8,970 bases of DNA from Chloroflexota bacterium (lineage in GTDB: Bacteria > Chloroflexota > Dehalococcoidia > Tepidiformales > Tepidiformaceae): contig JAKALX010000135.1 in assembly GCA_021823905.1 (NCBI GenBank), positions 1-8,970 of the forward strand, in the 5' to 3' direction. Positions within the stretch are counted from its first letter, which is position 1. The number at the start of each line of letters is the position of its first letter. Below the pieces are notes generated by a model. That model ran no database searches and was not told the DNA's origin. It saw only the letters and a list, made by a program, of their open reading frames with translations. Below, one piece after another: positions 1 to 6,021 of this stretch. The translations under genes were made by a program, and so were the position numbers.

Positions 1-1
1 G

Positions 2-1108
2 GAGCTGCGATTTCCCGCTCGAGTCGACGCCGCCGAGTTCACCCTCGACGGGCGGCGGCTGACGCTTGTTGTGTCGAGCGAGGACCGCGTTGAGCACCGC
101 GAATTCATGCGACGGGCGGCAGATCGCTTCAAGGCGCGCGTCGACGTTCGCCAGGTGGGGGCCCGCGACCGGGCGAAGCTCGCGGGCGGCTACGGCATCT
201 GCGGGCGGGAGCTGTGCTGCGCTAACTGGCTGGCCACCTTCCCCTCGATTTCGATCCGCATGGCGAAGGAGCAGGAGCTTCCGCTCAACCCCCAGAAAAT
301 CAGCGGCCTTTGCGGCCGTCTTCTCTGTTGTCTCTCCTACGAAGAAGAGGGCTACAAGGAGATGCGAAAGACGCTCCCGAAGATCGGTCAGCGCTGCAGC
401 ACCCCCACGGGCGAAGGCAAGGTGATCGGCGTCAACATCCTGAAGCGCCAGGTGACGCTCGTGGTCGACGGCGTGCGCCTGGACGTTCCGGACCGCGACC
501 TCGGTACGGTGGTGCGTTGGGACACGTCGAGCAAGGCCGCCGCGCCGCCGCCGTCCATCAGTCGGGCGGAGGCGATCGCCGAGGGGCTCATCGAGGCGAC
601 CGAGGAAGATCTACGCCCCGCGGCGCCCGTCGAGGAAGACTGGCTCGGCCAGGGGAGCACGGACCTTCAGGCGCCGGGACGCGGCCGGCTGCCCGGCGGC
701 GGGCCGCGGCGGGAATCGCGGCCACCGCCGGCACGGCCTGCTGCTCGTCCCGAGCCGCCACGAGCGGAGCGACGCCGCCCCGCGCAGGGAACGGAAACCA
801 GCGCGGACGGACGTGGCCGCGGACGCCGAGGACCGGGCGGCGGAGGCGGTGAACCGCAGGCTTCGCCCGGGAACCAGCCACAGCCGCGCCAGCCGCGCGT
901 GCAGCCGCCCGCGAACCTTCCCGAAGGGCGTCGCTTTCAGCGGGCCGATTCGACGGGCGGGCCGCCGCCGCCACTGGCGAATCCGCAACAGCCGGCCGCT
1001 GACGGAGTCGACGGAACGACACCGGCCGCCCCACGGCGGCGCGGCCGGCGTGGGCGCCGTGGCAGGGGACCGGGCGACGCATCCCCCGCGCCGCCGAACG
1101 CGCCGTAA
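2..1108 (+). CDS. ricT: RicT/PSP1-domain protein with long Pro/Arg/Gly-rich tail (5' end missing)
   Basis: The frame is open from the left edge, and the first residues (ELRFPARVDAAEFTLDG) already belong to the PSP1 fold, so the true start lies outside the window; the GTG at 71 is internal. Two cysteine clusters identify the family: CGRELCC at 200-220 and CGRLLCC at 311-331, joined by the conserved MAKEQELPLNPQKISGL stretch. In Bacillus, RicT (YaaT) joins RicA and RicF in an Fe-S-containing complex that assists RNase Y in mRNA processing and affects sporulation and competence; the cysteines are the likely cluster ligands. After about 533 the protein becomes a roughly 190-residue tail rich in Pro, Arg, Gly and Ala, ending in RRRGRRGRRGRGPG. 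This tail is probably disordered and basic enough to touch RNA. Family assignment is secure; the RNase Y link is inherited from homologues. Confidence 0.9.
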   Translation, partial: ELRFPARVDAAEFTLDGRRLTLVVSSEDRVEHREFMRRAADRFKARVDVRQVGARDRAKLAGGYGICGRELCCANWLATFPSISIRMAKEQELPLNPQKISGLCGRLLCCLSYEEEGYKEMRKTLPKIGQRCSTPTGEGKVIGVNILKRQVTLVVDGVRLDVPDRDLGTVVRWDTSSKAAAPPPSISRAEAIAEGLIEATEEDLRPAAPVEEDWLGQGSTDLQAPGRGRLPGGGPRRESRPPPARPAARPEPPRAERRRPAQGTETSADGRGRGRRGPGGGGGEPQASPGNQPQPRQPRVQPPANLPEGRRFQRADSTGGPPPPLANPQQPAADGVDGTTPAAPRRRGRRGRRGRGPGDASPAPPNAP

Positions 1109-1142
1109 TCGGAACAACGCGCTCGCCAAAACGGCTCAGATC

Positions 1143-1171
1143 TGGTGACCAGATGGTGACAATTGCGTGAC
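1143..1171. promoter_or_regulatory. Three direct repeats at 11-bp period (response-regulator-like box)
   Basis: TGGTGAC at 1143-1149, TGGTGAC at 1154-1160 and GCGTGAC at 1165-1171 repeat exactly every 11 bp. Read on the minus strand they are GTCACGC, GTCACCA and GTCACCA, each separated by 4 bp. A 7-bp half-site with a 4-bp spacer is the known layout of OmpR/PhoB-family binding boxes, and the unit resembles the GTTCACC-type PhoP unit of actinomycetes. The array ends 27 bp before the -10 box of the small CxxC gene, which has no recognisable -35, so activation from here is plausible. The first unit overlaps a perfect palindrome, ATCTGG-TGA-CCAGAT, at 1140-1154. The repeats are seen; binding by a response regulator is inference. 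Confidence 0.4.
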
Positions 1172-1195
1172 CGCAGCCAGATCGGCCGCGGGCGG

Positions 1196-1211
1196 TGCTA
1201 CCTTTGAGGAG
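1196..1211 (+). promoter_or_regulatory. Extended -10 promoter, probably giving a leaderless mRNA
   Basis: TGC-TACCTT (1196-1204) is an extended -10 motif followed by 6 nt and then the GTG at 1211, so transcription would begin at or next to the start codon. No -35 hexamer is visible at 16-18 bp. The GAGGA at 1206-1210 abuts the GTG and is too close to act as a ribosome binding site. Confidence 0.45.
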
Positions 1212-1432
1212 TGGAATGCACGGCGGTGACGGTCGTCTGCGCCTGGTGCGGCGCGCTGATCGCTCCGGGCGGCGAGCAGCTCTCGCACGGGATCTGCGTC
1301 TCGTGCGCCACTGACTTCATGAGCCGGCTGCCACGCGCGTTTCTCGAAAGCGTCGCCGACCCCGACGGCACCGTTACGCTCTTCTCAGGTCACAAGCTCC
1401 CGATCGACCCGAGGAGCGCCAGTTCACGGTAG
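1211..1432 (+). CDS. Small CxxC/CxxC protein, putative zinc-binding, unknown function
   Basis: This is a 73-aa protein with C10-x2-C13 (CAWC) and C29-x2-C32 (CVSC), plus His26 in SHGICVSC. The CAWC...SHGIC..C arrangement recalls a short cysteine motif often seen at the ends of PAS-domain and response-regulator proteins, where it looks like a metal-binding ribbon; here it stands almost alone. There is no signal peptide or membrane segment. The C-terminal half (AFLESVADPDGTVTLFSGH) has no motif I recognise. The GTG at 1211 is chosen because it follows a -10 box by 6 nt; the next in-frame GTG at 1226 would start just before the first cysteine pair. It is a single-gene unit ending 21 bp from the convergent DUF192 gene. 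Cytoplasmic metal or nucleic-acid binding is only an inference. Confidence 0.7.
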   Translation: MECTAVTVVCAWCGALIAPGGEQLSHGICVSCATDFMSRLPRAFLESVADPDGTVTLFSGHKLPIDPRSASSR

Positions 1433-1453
1433 TGCGGGCGCGTTCGCTCGGCG

Positions 1454-1921
1454 TCAGGACGCAGGCGGCAAATCCGCAGGCAAACTCAACGTCGATCCCA
1501 CCCCCAGACCATGGCGAACAAACCAGCCGTCCGCCACCTCGAGCGCATAGCGATACGGCTGGGACGGGTAGAGCACGGTCTGGTCGAGCGCCTTGCCGTG
1601 CACGATTTCGAGCACCCGGCCATCAGCCCCGATGTAGGCAATGTCGAGGGGGATGTACGTGTTCTGCATCCAGAAGCCGTCGCGAACGTCGCCCGGGAAC
1701 AGGAAGAGCATCCCGTGGCTGTCGTCGAGCGACTGGCGGTACATCAGGCCCTGCTCGCGGCGGCTCTCCGTGTTGGCGATTTCCACCGAGAGGCCGGCCG
1801 ACTGCGAGGCGTCTCGCACGCTGATGCTGGCGGTTGGCCAGGCGGGCGCTTTCGGCTGGGCGTTGCCGTCGCAGGCAACCATGCCAACGAAGAGCACGAA
1901 GCTGAGGACGGCCTGCCACAT
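1454..1921 (-). CDS. DUF192-family exported (lipo)protein
   Basis: This 155-aa protein matches DUF192 (PF02643): RREQGLMYR (54-62), GMLFLF (70-75), FWMQNTYIPLDIAYI (83-97) and ALEV (126-129) followed by a conserved Gly. The N-terminus is hydrophobic (MWQAVLSFVLFVGMVAC) with Cys17 after VA, a weak lipobox, so the mature protein is probably lipid-anchored or secreted. The family is widespread but has no established biochemical role. I prefer the ATG at 1921 over the GTG at 1927 because TAGCCT (1933-1928) lies exactly 6 nt before the ATG; the longer form would add only two residues. It lies 55 bp downstream of aspartokinase on the same strand but appears to have its own promoter. The family call is firm; the lipoprotein call is moderate. 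Confidence 0.88.
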   Translation of the reverse strand: MWQAVLSFVLFVGMVACDGNAQPKAPAWPTASISVRDASQSAGLSVEIANTESRREQGLMYRQSLDDSHGMLFLFPGDVRDGFWMQNTYIPLDIAYIGADGRVLEIVHGKALDQTVLYPSQPYRYALEVADGWFVRHGLGVGSTLSLPADLPPAS

Positions 1922-1933
1922 GCGCACAGGCTA
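1922..1933 (-). promoter_or_regulatory. TAGCCT -10 box, leaderless start of the DUF192 gene
   Basis: On the minus strand TAGCCT (1933-1928) is followed by GTGCGC and then the ATG at 1921. No Shine-Dalgarno sequence lies at a usable distance. A TTTCCC 17 bp upstream is at best a poor -35 match. Confidence 0.4.
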
Positions 1934-1976
1934 GCGAGCCCCCGGCGCTGGGGAAACGGTTCGTTCGCTTTCGCCG

Positions 1977-3194
1977 TTACTCGGCCTTTTCAAGCTCGAA
2001 TGCGTCATGCAGGGCGCGGACGGCATCGGGCACTCTTGCCGCCTCGATGATGCAGGTCAGGCGGATCTCGCTGGTCGAGATGAGCTCGATGTTGATGCCG
2101 GAAGACGAAAGCTTGCGGAACATGCGCGCGGCATAGCCTGGAGCGGTCTGAATGCCGACGCCCACGATGCTGACCTTGCCGAGGTTCGCGTCGGCCGCGA
2201 AGCCGTTGGCTCCGATGCGGGTGCAGATTTCGGGCATCAATCCCTCCGCCCGGCGGAGGTCCTTCCGGGCGAGGGTGAACGTCAGGTCCGTCAATCGCGC
2301 CTCGCTGGCGTTCTGGACGATGGTGTCGACGCTGATGCCCGCGTTGGCGAGCGGCTCGAAGAGGTCCGCGGCGATGCCCGGCTTGTCGGGCACGCCACGG
2401 ACCGTGATCTTGGCGACGTCGGTGTCGTGCGCGATTGCGCGCACGCGATTGCGTTCTTCCAATTCCGATTCTCCGTGGATGAGCGTTCCCGGGGCTTCGA
2501 CCATGCTCGACGTTACGAGGACAGGCAGGTTGTAGACCGAGGCGAGTTCGACGGCGCGGTTGTGCATCACCTGCGAACCCTGGGTCGCAAGCTCGAGCAT
2601 CTCTTCGTATGTCAGGTCCGCTAGGCGCCGCGCGCTGGGGACGATGCGAGGGTCCGCCGTGTACACGCCTTCGACGTCCTTGCAGTTCTCGCAACGGTCG
2701 GCGCCGATCGCAATCGCAAGCGCGACGGCGGAGAGGTCGCTGCCACCGCGGCCGAGGGTGACGATCTCCTGCTCGTCGGTGATCCCCTGGAAGCCGGCGA
2801 CAATCGGGACGCGGCCCTTGTCGAGCTCGGCGCGGACGCGGTCGGCTTCGATGCGGGAGATGCGGCCGGCGCCATACTGGGCGCGGGTGAAGATGCCCGC
2901 CTGCTGGCCGGTCAGGCCGACGGCTTCCTGGCCCATCGCCCGGAGGGCCATGGCGACGAGCGCGATCGACATCTGCTCGCCGGTCGAAAGGAGCATGTCC
3001 AGCTCGCGCGGATCGGGCTCCGGCGAGACCTGGAGGGCGAGATCGATCAGCTCGTCCGTCGTGTTGCCCATCGCCGAGACGACGACCACCACCTGGTCGC
3101 CCGAGCGGACCCGCTTCATGACACGCCCGGCAACGTGGCGGATGCGCTCGGCGTCGGCGACCGATGTTCCGCCGTACTTCTGCACCACCAGCAT
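1977..3194 (-). CDS. lysC: Aspartate kinase, monofunctional, two ACT domains
   Basis: This 405-aa cytoplasmic enzyme phosphorylates L-aspartate with ATP, the first step to lysine, threonine, methionine and diaminopimelate. The kinase domain carries KYGGTS (6-11), SAMGNTTDEL (40-49), STGEQMS (70-76), GFQGITD (134-140), TLGRGGSD (146-153) and DVEGVYTADPR (173-183). Tandem ACT domains follow at about 260-330 and 340-404, with VPDKPGIAADLF and ISTSEIRLTCII marking the effector site. Length matches stand-alone aspartokinases (about 400-420 aa), so no homoserine dehydrogenase is fused. Feedback inhibition by Lys and/or Thr is expected from the ACT pair. The ATG at 3194 gives MLVVQKYGG, the usual N-terminus; a 45-residue upstream extension is possible in frame but looks non-coding. 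The segment CENCK at 168-172 departs from the usual CEIYT. It lies 55 bp after paiB. Confidence 0.96.
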   Translation of the reverse strand: MLVVQKYGGTSVADAERIRHVAGRVMKRVRSGDQVVVVVSAMGNTTDELIDLALQVSPEPDPRELDMLLSTGEQMSIALVAMALRAMGQEAVGLTGQQAGIFTRAQYGAGRISRIEADRVRAELDKGRVPIVAGFQGITDEQEIVTLGRGGSDLSAVALAIAIGADRCENCKDVEGVYTADPRIVPSARRLADLTYEEMLELATQGSQVMHNRAVELASVYNLPVLVTSSMVEAPGTLIHGESELEERNRVRAIAHDTDVAKITVRGVPDKPGIAADLFEPLANAGISVDTIVQNASEARLTDLTFTLARKDLRRAEGLMPEICTRIGANGFAADANLGKVSIVGVGIQTAPGYAARMFRKLSSSGINIELISTSEIRLTCIIEAARVPDAVRALHDAFELEKAE

Positions 3195-3206
3195 GACACG
3201 AGAGTA
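3195..3206 (-). promoter_or_regulatory. TACTCT -10 box, leaderless start of aspartokinase
   Basis: On the minus strand TACTCT (3206-3201) is followed by CGTGTC and then the ATG at 3194. No Shine-Dalgarno sequence or clear -35 is seen. The box sits inside the 55-bp gap after paiB, so aspartokinase can be transcribed independently of it. Confidence 0.42.
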
Positions 3207-3249
3207 CCGCCGCTCCGGCGAAGAGACGAGCGCGGCGTATGAGTCATGA

Positions 3250-3873
3250 CTACCTTGAGCGGCGCGCTGCGACTTCGTTGGCGACGGCCATCGACATCGG
3301 ATCGACGTTCCCGCGCAGCCCCCGGACAATCCCGTCCAGGTCCGCCGGGCGGTTCTGGCTCATCTTCGCCTTCCCTTCGGGCCGGGCGATCGGAATCTCA
3401 AACGCCACGATGCCCGGGAGGAGGCTGTCGAGGTAAGCGGACGAGGCACTCTCCATGCTCCACGGTCTGGGGGCGCCTGCTTCGAAGGCCGCGGCTTGCG
3501 CTTGGAGCTGCTCCCGCATTTCGCCAGGTTCGGAGACGACGCGGGGAACGCCGTAAGCGTGGACGACGAAGTAGTTCCAGGTGGGAACGGCGTCGCCGGG
3601 GCGGTACCAGCGGGGCGAGACGTAGGCGTGTGGGCCCGAGAAGATGACCAGTGTCTCGGCACCTTCGGTGAGCGCTTCTGTTTGCGGGTTGGCAGCCGCC
3701 ATGTGGGAGACGAGGGTGCCGAGCTCCCCACGTCGTTCGTCGAGAACGAACGGGAGATGGGTGGCGGCGAGCCCGCCCGGCCCGCCAGTCACCAGCGGTG
3801 CGAACGGGTTGGCGCGGATGCAGGCGTGGAGCACCTCGGTCCGGTCTTCGGTGAAGGCGGGCGGGATATACAT
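3250..3873 (-). CDS. paiB: PaiB-type FMN-binding protein
   Basis: This 207-aa protein has the full motif set of the PaiB/FMN_bind_2 family (PF04299): MYIPPAF at the N-terminus, ATHLPF (37-42), HMAAANPQ (57-64), LVIFSGPHAYVSPRWY (75-90), VPTWNYFVVHAYG (96-108) and EGKAKMSQNRP (166-176). The fold is a split-barrel flavin-binding domain. Bacillus PaiB was described genetically as a negative regulator of sporulation and protease genes; homologues are more often viewed as flavin-binding enzymes of unknown substrate. The ATG at 3873 is fixed by the family N-terminus and by GGGAG (3883-3879) five bases upstream. It is first in a same-strand series with aspartokinase and the DUF192 gene, and divergent from the LOG gene. 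The family is certain; the regulatory role is not. Confidence 0.93.
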   Translation of the reverse strand: MYIPPAFTEDRTEVLHACIRANPFAPLVTGGPGGLAATHLPFVLDERRGELGTLVSHMAAANPQTEALTEGAETLVIFSGPHAYVSPRWYRPGDAVPTWNYFVVHAYGVPRVVSEPGEMREQLQAQAAAFEAGAPRPWSMESASSAYLDSLLPGIVAFEIPIARPEGKAKMSQNRPADLDGIVRGLRGNVDPMSMAVANEVAARRSR

Positions 3874-3893
3874 GCGGGCTCCCGGATGTACGA

Positions 3894-3940
3894 AGTGGAT
3901 CCCATCGTTTCGCCCGTGCTGCCCGCGGGATAGATCCACT
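3894..3940. promoter_or_regulatory. Inverted repeat in the paiB leader/promoter region
   Basis: AGTGGATC (3894-3901) and GATCCACT (3933-3940) are perfect 8-bp arms separated by 31 bp, with CCC just inside the left arm facing GGG inside the right. On the paiB strand the repeat ends 11 nt before the GGGAG ribosome binding site. It could be an operator in the divergent region or a hairpin in the paiB leader. No T-box or other known riboswitch core was recognised. Confidence 0.25.
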
Positions 3941-4048
3941 CTCTCTTGACCCGTTGGGGCCACGGTCGGATCCGCCGGACAGCCCCAGCCGATCGCCTTT
4001 CCCGATTCCCCGTGCAACGCTTTTGGCTGAACCTGTGAGCTAGGGGCG

Positions 4049-4061
4049 CGGCTCCGAGCCG
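4049..4061. promoter_or_regulatory. 13-bp palindrome upstream of the LOG-family gene
   Basis: CGGCTC-C-GAGCCG is a perfect palindrome with a one-base centre, ending 12 bp before the GAGG (4074-4077) site of the gene starting at 4084. No convincing promoter for that gene was found in the 210-bp divergent gap. In G+C-rich DNA a palindrome of this size has limited weight. Confidence 0.2.
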
Positions 4062-4083
4062 GCCGCCCGACCCGAGGCAGCCC

Positions 4084-4893
4084 ATGACTGAAGAACAACG
4101 CCTCCACCAGCCCGCCCAGCTCCCGAAGTTGCCGGTCGACATCCTCACCGAGCGCGAATGGGGGAAGGCGCCGGTCGGCTTCGAGGAACGCCAGTTCCTC
4201 GCTGGGCCGAGGCCGCGCGGATACGAGCTGCTGCGCGTCGCGCGCATCGCGCATGACTACATCCGCGGCTTTCGGACGCTGCACTTCGTTGGGCCGTGCG
4301 TCACGGTCTTCGGCTCCGCTCGATTTGGCGAAGACCATCCCTATTATGCGCTCACCCGCGAGGTCGGCCGCCAGATTTCGAAGGCTGGCTTCACGGTGAT
4401 GACCGGCGGCGGTCCTGGCTTGATGGAAGCGGCGAATCGCGGCGCGAAGGACGACGGCGGGCGCTCGGTCGGCTGCAACATCCGGCTCCCGAAGGAGCAA
4501 AAGCCGAACCCGTACCTCGACACGTTCGTCGAGTTCCAGTACTTCTTCGTCCGCAAGGTGATGCTCGCCAAGTACTCGTATGCGTTCATTGCCATGCCGG
4601 GCGGGTTCGGGACAATGGACGAGCTGTTTGAGGTGGCGACGCTGATCCAGACCGGGAAGATTCGCGACTTTCCCTGCATCCTCATGGGCGTGGAGTTCTG
4701 GCGGCCGCTCGTTGATTTCATGCGCGACACGCTCGTCGGCCTCGGAACGATCGAGAGCGCCGACCTCGACCGCCTGCACCTGACCGACGATCCGGAGTAC
4801 GCGGCGAACCAGATCCGCGAGACCGGGATGAAGAAGTTCGGCCTCATCTACTCGGCCGGCCGGCCGAGCCGGCGTCCCTGGCTGTTCGAGTAG
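4084..4893 (+). CDS. LOG-family (TIGR00730-type) nucleoside 5'-monophosphate phosphoribohydrolase
   Basis: This 269-aa Rossmann-like protein has the LOG signatures: FGSAR (76-80), TGGGPGLMEAANRGA (107-121), the basic pair R157-K158, and PGGFGTMDELFE (172-183), which contains the catalytic PGGxGTxxE motif. Family enzymes cleave the N-glycosidic bond of nucleoside 5'-monophosphates, including cytokinin riboside monophosphates, releasing base and ribose 5-phosphate; in bacteria without plant contact a nucleotide-salvage or clean-up role is more likely. About 65 residues precede the core, and a short tail (about 250-269) follows, as in the longer bacterial members. The ATG at 4084 has GAGG (4074-4077) six bases upstream. 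It is divergent from paiB, and the next gene starts 136 bp downstream. The family call is secure; the substrate is not determined by sequence. Confidence 0.92.
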   Translation: MTEEQRLHQPAQLPKLPVDILTEREWGKAPVGFEERQFLAGPRPRGYELLRVARIAHDYIRGFRTLHFVGPCVTVFGSARFGEDHPYYALTREVGRQISKAGFTVMTGGGPGLMEAANRGAKDDGGRSVGCNIRLPKEQKPNPYLDTFVEFQYFFVRKVMLAKYSYAFIAMPGGFGTMDELFEVATLIQTGKIRDFPCILMGVEFWRPLVDFMRDTLVGLGTIESADLDRLHLTDDPEYAANQIRETGMKKFGLIYSAGRPSRRPWLFE

Positions 4894-4913
4894 TTCCCGG
4901 GATTTTGCCTGAT

Positions 4914-4922
4914 TGTTACAAA
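4914..4922 (+). promoter_or_regulatory. Candidate extended -10 promoter for the exported repeat protein
   Basis: TGT-TACAAA fits an extended -10, with TTCCCG (4894-4899) 17 bp upstream as a weak -35. The -10 also forms part of the palindrome TTGTTACAA (4913-4921). Initiation near 4929 would leave a leader of about 100 nt before the ATG at 5030. Confidence 0.3.
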
Positions 4923-4928
4923 CGCCCC

Positions 4929-5029
4929 GTATCAGCGAGGGTGAGCGCGTCGCTGTAGTGAGTAGAGATGGCAGCGAGCGCCCGCGCTCCAGGGCCGGCC
5001 GCCGCTCGAATACTCGACCTGGAGGCTTT
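4929..5029 (+). promoter_or_regulatory. Leader with two competing helices, one covering the ribosome binding site
   Basis: GAGCGC-CC-GCGCTC (4976-4989) forms a compact hairpin. CTCCAGG (4987-4993) is also fully complementary to CCTGGAG (5018-5024), which includes most of the GGAGG (5021-5025) of the downstream gene. The two helices share bases 4987-4989 and cannot both form, so a choice between hidden and exposed ribosome binding site is possible. No known riboswitch family was recognised. The complementarity is visible; regulation is inference. Confidence 0.28.
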
Positions 5030-5872
5030 ATGCATTCCCCTTTTTCTCGCCGCGACGGTAGCGCCGCTCGTCCCGGACTCGGATTCAAGGGTGTTGTCCT
5101 CGCCGCGGCCGCGATCGCCGCACCGGTGATCGCGATCTCCGCTGCCGGCGCCCTGACTGGCAACGCGACGCTCGGCGCCCCGGTGGACGCCGTGACAGTC
5201 GCCGCTCAATCGCTCCTTGGTTCCGCCACGCCGACCGCCACAGCCCCCACCACCGACGCGGCGGGGGACACGACCGAGCAGGACGACGCTTCCCTGACGG
5301 CGACGGGCACCACGGGCGCGTCCCCGTCAGCTTCGGCGTCTGCCACCGGCAGCGCGGCCGCGGCCGCGCACAGCGACGGCCACGGCTGCGACGACGTGCT
5401 CTTCGCAGACGGCACGAAGACGCCGACGCCCGGCGGTCCCGCGGACTGCACGGTCGGCGCCAGCGGCGACCACCGCCAGAACGGCAAGCACACCGCCACC
5501 GCCACGTCATCGGCATCCGCGACCGCCTCAGCGACGGCGTCGGCCAGCGCTACCGGCGACGATCCGCACGCCAACGGCCACGGCTGCGACGACGTGATGT
5601 TCAAAGACGGGCGGCACCAGGCGCAGCCCGGCGGACCCGTCGGCTGCAGCGTGGGCAACAGCGGCGAGCACCGCCAGAACGGCCTGCACGGCCATGGTGC
5701 GAGCAGTCCGACTCCCACTGCGACTGCGACCGAGACGAGCACCCCTTCGGTCACCAGCACCATGCAGGCCACGGGCTCCGCGTCGGTCCAGGGCTCGCTG
5801 GGCGGCAACTCCGTCAGCGGCCACGGTAACTTCGGAATCGGCGCCGGCAACGGACACGGTCGCAACAGGTAG
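5030..5872 (+). CDS. Exported Ala/Ser/Thr-rich protein with two Cys-pair repeats, unknown function
   Basis: I do not recognise this 280-aa protein. A basic N-terminus (RRDGSAARPGLGFK) is followed by a hydrophobic segment at about 20-43, so it is exported or anchored by one helix. Residues 65-113 are low-complexity Thr/Ala/Ser/Gly. Two 38-residue repeats follow, at 117-154 and 183-220, identical at 25 of 38 positions and each with one Cys pair 20 residues apart (C120/C140, C186/C206). They share GHGCDDV, PGGP and HRQNG and are joined by a Ser-Ala-Thr linker. The C-terminal part is Thr/Ser/Pro-rich, then Gly/His/Asn-rich. A surface or wall-associated protein with disulfide-closed or metal-binding modules on flexible stalks fits. 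The ATG at 5030 has GGAGG (5021-5025) four bases upstream. A strong terminator follows, so it is monocistronic. Confidence 0.82.
   Translation: MHSPFSRRDGSAARPGLGFKGVVLAAAAIAAPVIAISAAGALTGNATLGAPVDAVTVAAQSLLGSATPTATAPTTDAAGDTTEQDDASLTATGTTGASPSASASATGSAAAAAHSDGHGCDDVLFADGTKTPTPGGPADCTVGASGDHRQNGKHTATATSSASATASATASASATGDDPHANGHGCDDVMFKDGRHQAQPGGPVGCSVGNSGEHRQNGLHGHGASSPTPTATATETSTPSVTSTMQATGSASVQGSLGGNSVSGHGNFGIGAGNGHGRNR
5378..5491 (+). repeat. Cys-pair protein repeat, copy 1 (38 codons)
   Basis: This encodes residues 117-154 of the exported protein, running from GHGCDDVLFADG to HRQNGKH, with cysteines 20 residues apart and a central PGGP. Three His and the paired Cys could form a disulfide loop or a metal site. 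Confidence 0.8.
5576..5689 (+). repeat. Cys-pair protein repeat, copy 2 (38 codons)
   Basis: This encodes residues 183-220, running from GHGCDDVMFKDG to HRQNGLH. It has the same length and Cys spacing as copy 1 with 25 identical residues. It starts 66 codons after copy 1, so the unit plus linker is 66 residues. Confidence 0.8.
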
Positions 5873-5899
5873 TCCCCGAAATCCGCACGTCCCCGAGAG

Positions 5900-5937
5900 A
5901 GGGCCGGTCAACTCGCGTTGCCGGCCCTTTCGTTGTT
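5900..5937 (+). terminator. Intrinsic terminator after the exported repeat protein
   Basis: AGGGCCGG (5900-5907) pairs with CCGGCCCT (5921-5928). After a single bulged T, CAAC pairs with GTTG around a TCGC tetraloop, giving a 12-bp stem. The run TTTCGTTGTT follows. This is the clearest terminator in the window and separates this gene from the crotonase. Confidence 0.85.
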
Positions 5938-6021
5938 CCGCTGCCGGGCTCGGAAGCCCTGCCTCCTTTACAGCGAGCGGGCGATGGCGTTGACTTTCGC
6001 CACCAACCAGCGAGGTTCCCC

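Noticed and set aside
71..73. GTG at 71 as the start of ricT
   Set aside because: The codons before it already encode conserved PSP1 sequence, so the gene begins left of the window.
1511..2050. Plus-strand 179-codon frame opposite DUF192
   Set aside because: It is antisense to a gene with full DUF192 motifs, and it runs into the aspartokinase 3' end.
2007..2624. Plus-strand frames opposite aspartokinase
   Set aside because: They are shadows of a conserved gene with no family resemblance of their own.
3195..3329. 45-residue N-terminal extension of aspartokinase
   Set aside because: The family N-terminus is MLVVQKYGG at 3194, and the extension overlaps the 3' end of paiB.
3880..3945. T-box or other riboswitch upstream of paiB
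   Set aside because: The inverted repeat is real, but the conserved T-box bulge sequence and specifier structure are not present.
3250..5163. Minus-strand reading frame of 637 codons spanning paiB and the whole LOG gene
   Set aside because: Only the last 207 codons (from 3873) are real, matching PaiB. The upstream part is antisense to a clear LOG gene and open only because stop codons are rare in G+C-rich DNA.
5206..5865. Minus-strand 219-codon frame opposite the exported repeat protein
   Set aside because: The plus frame has a strong ribosome binding site, export signal and internal protein repeats; the antisense frame only mirrors its low-complexity sequence.
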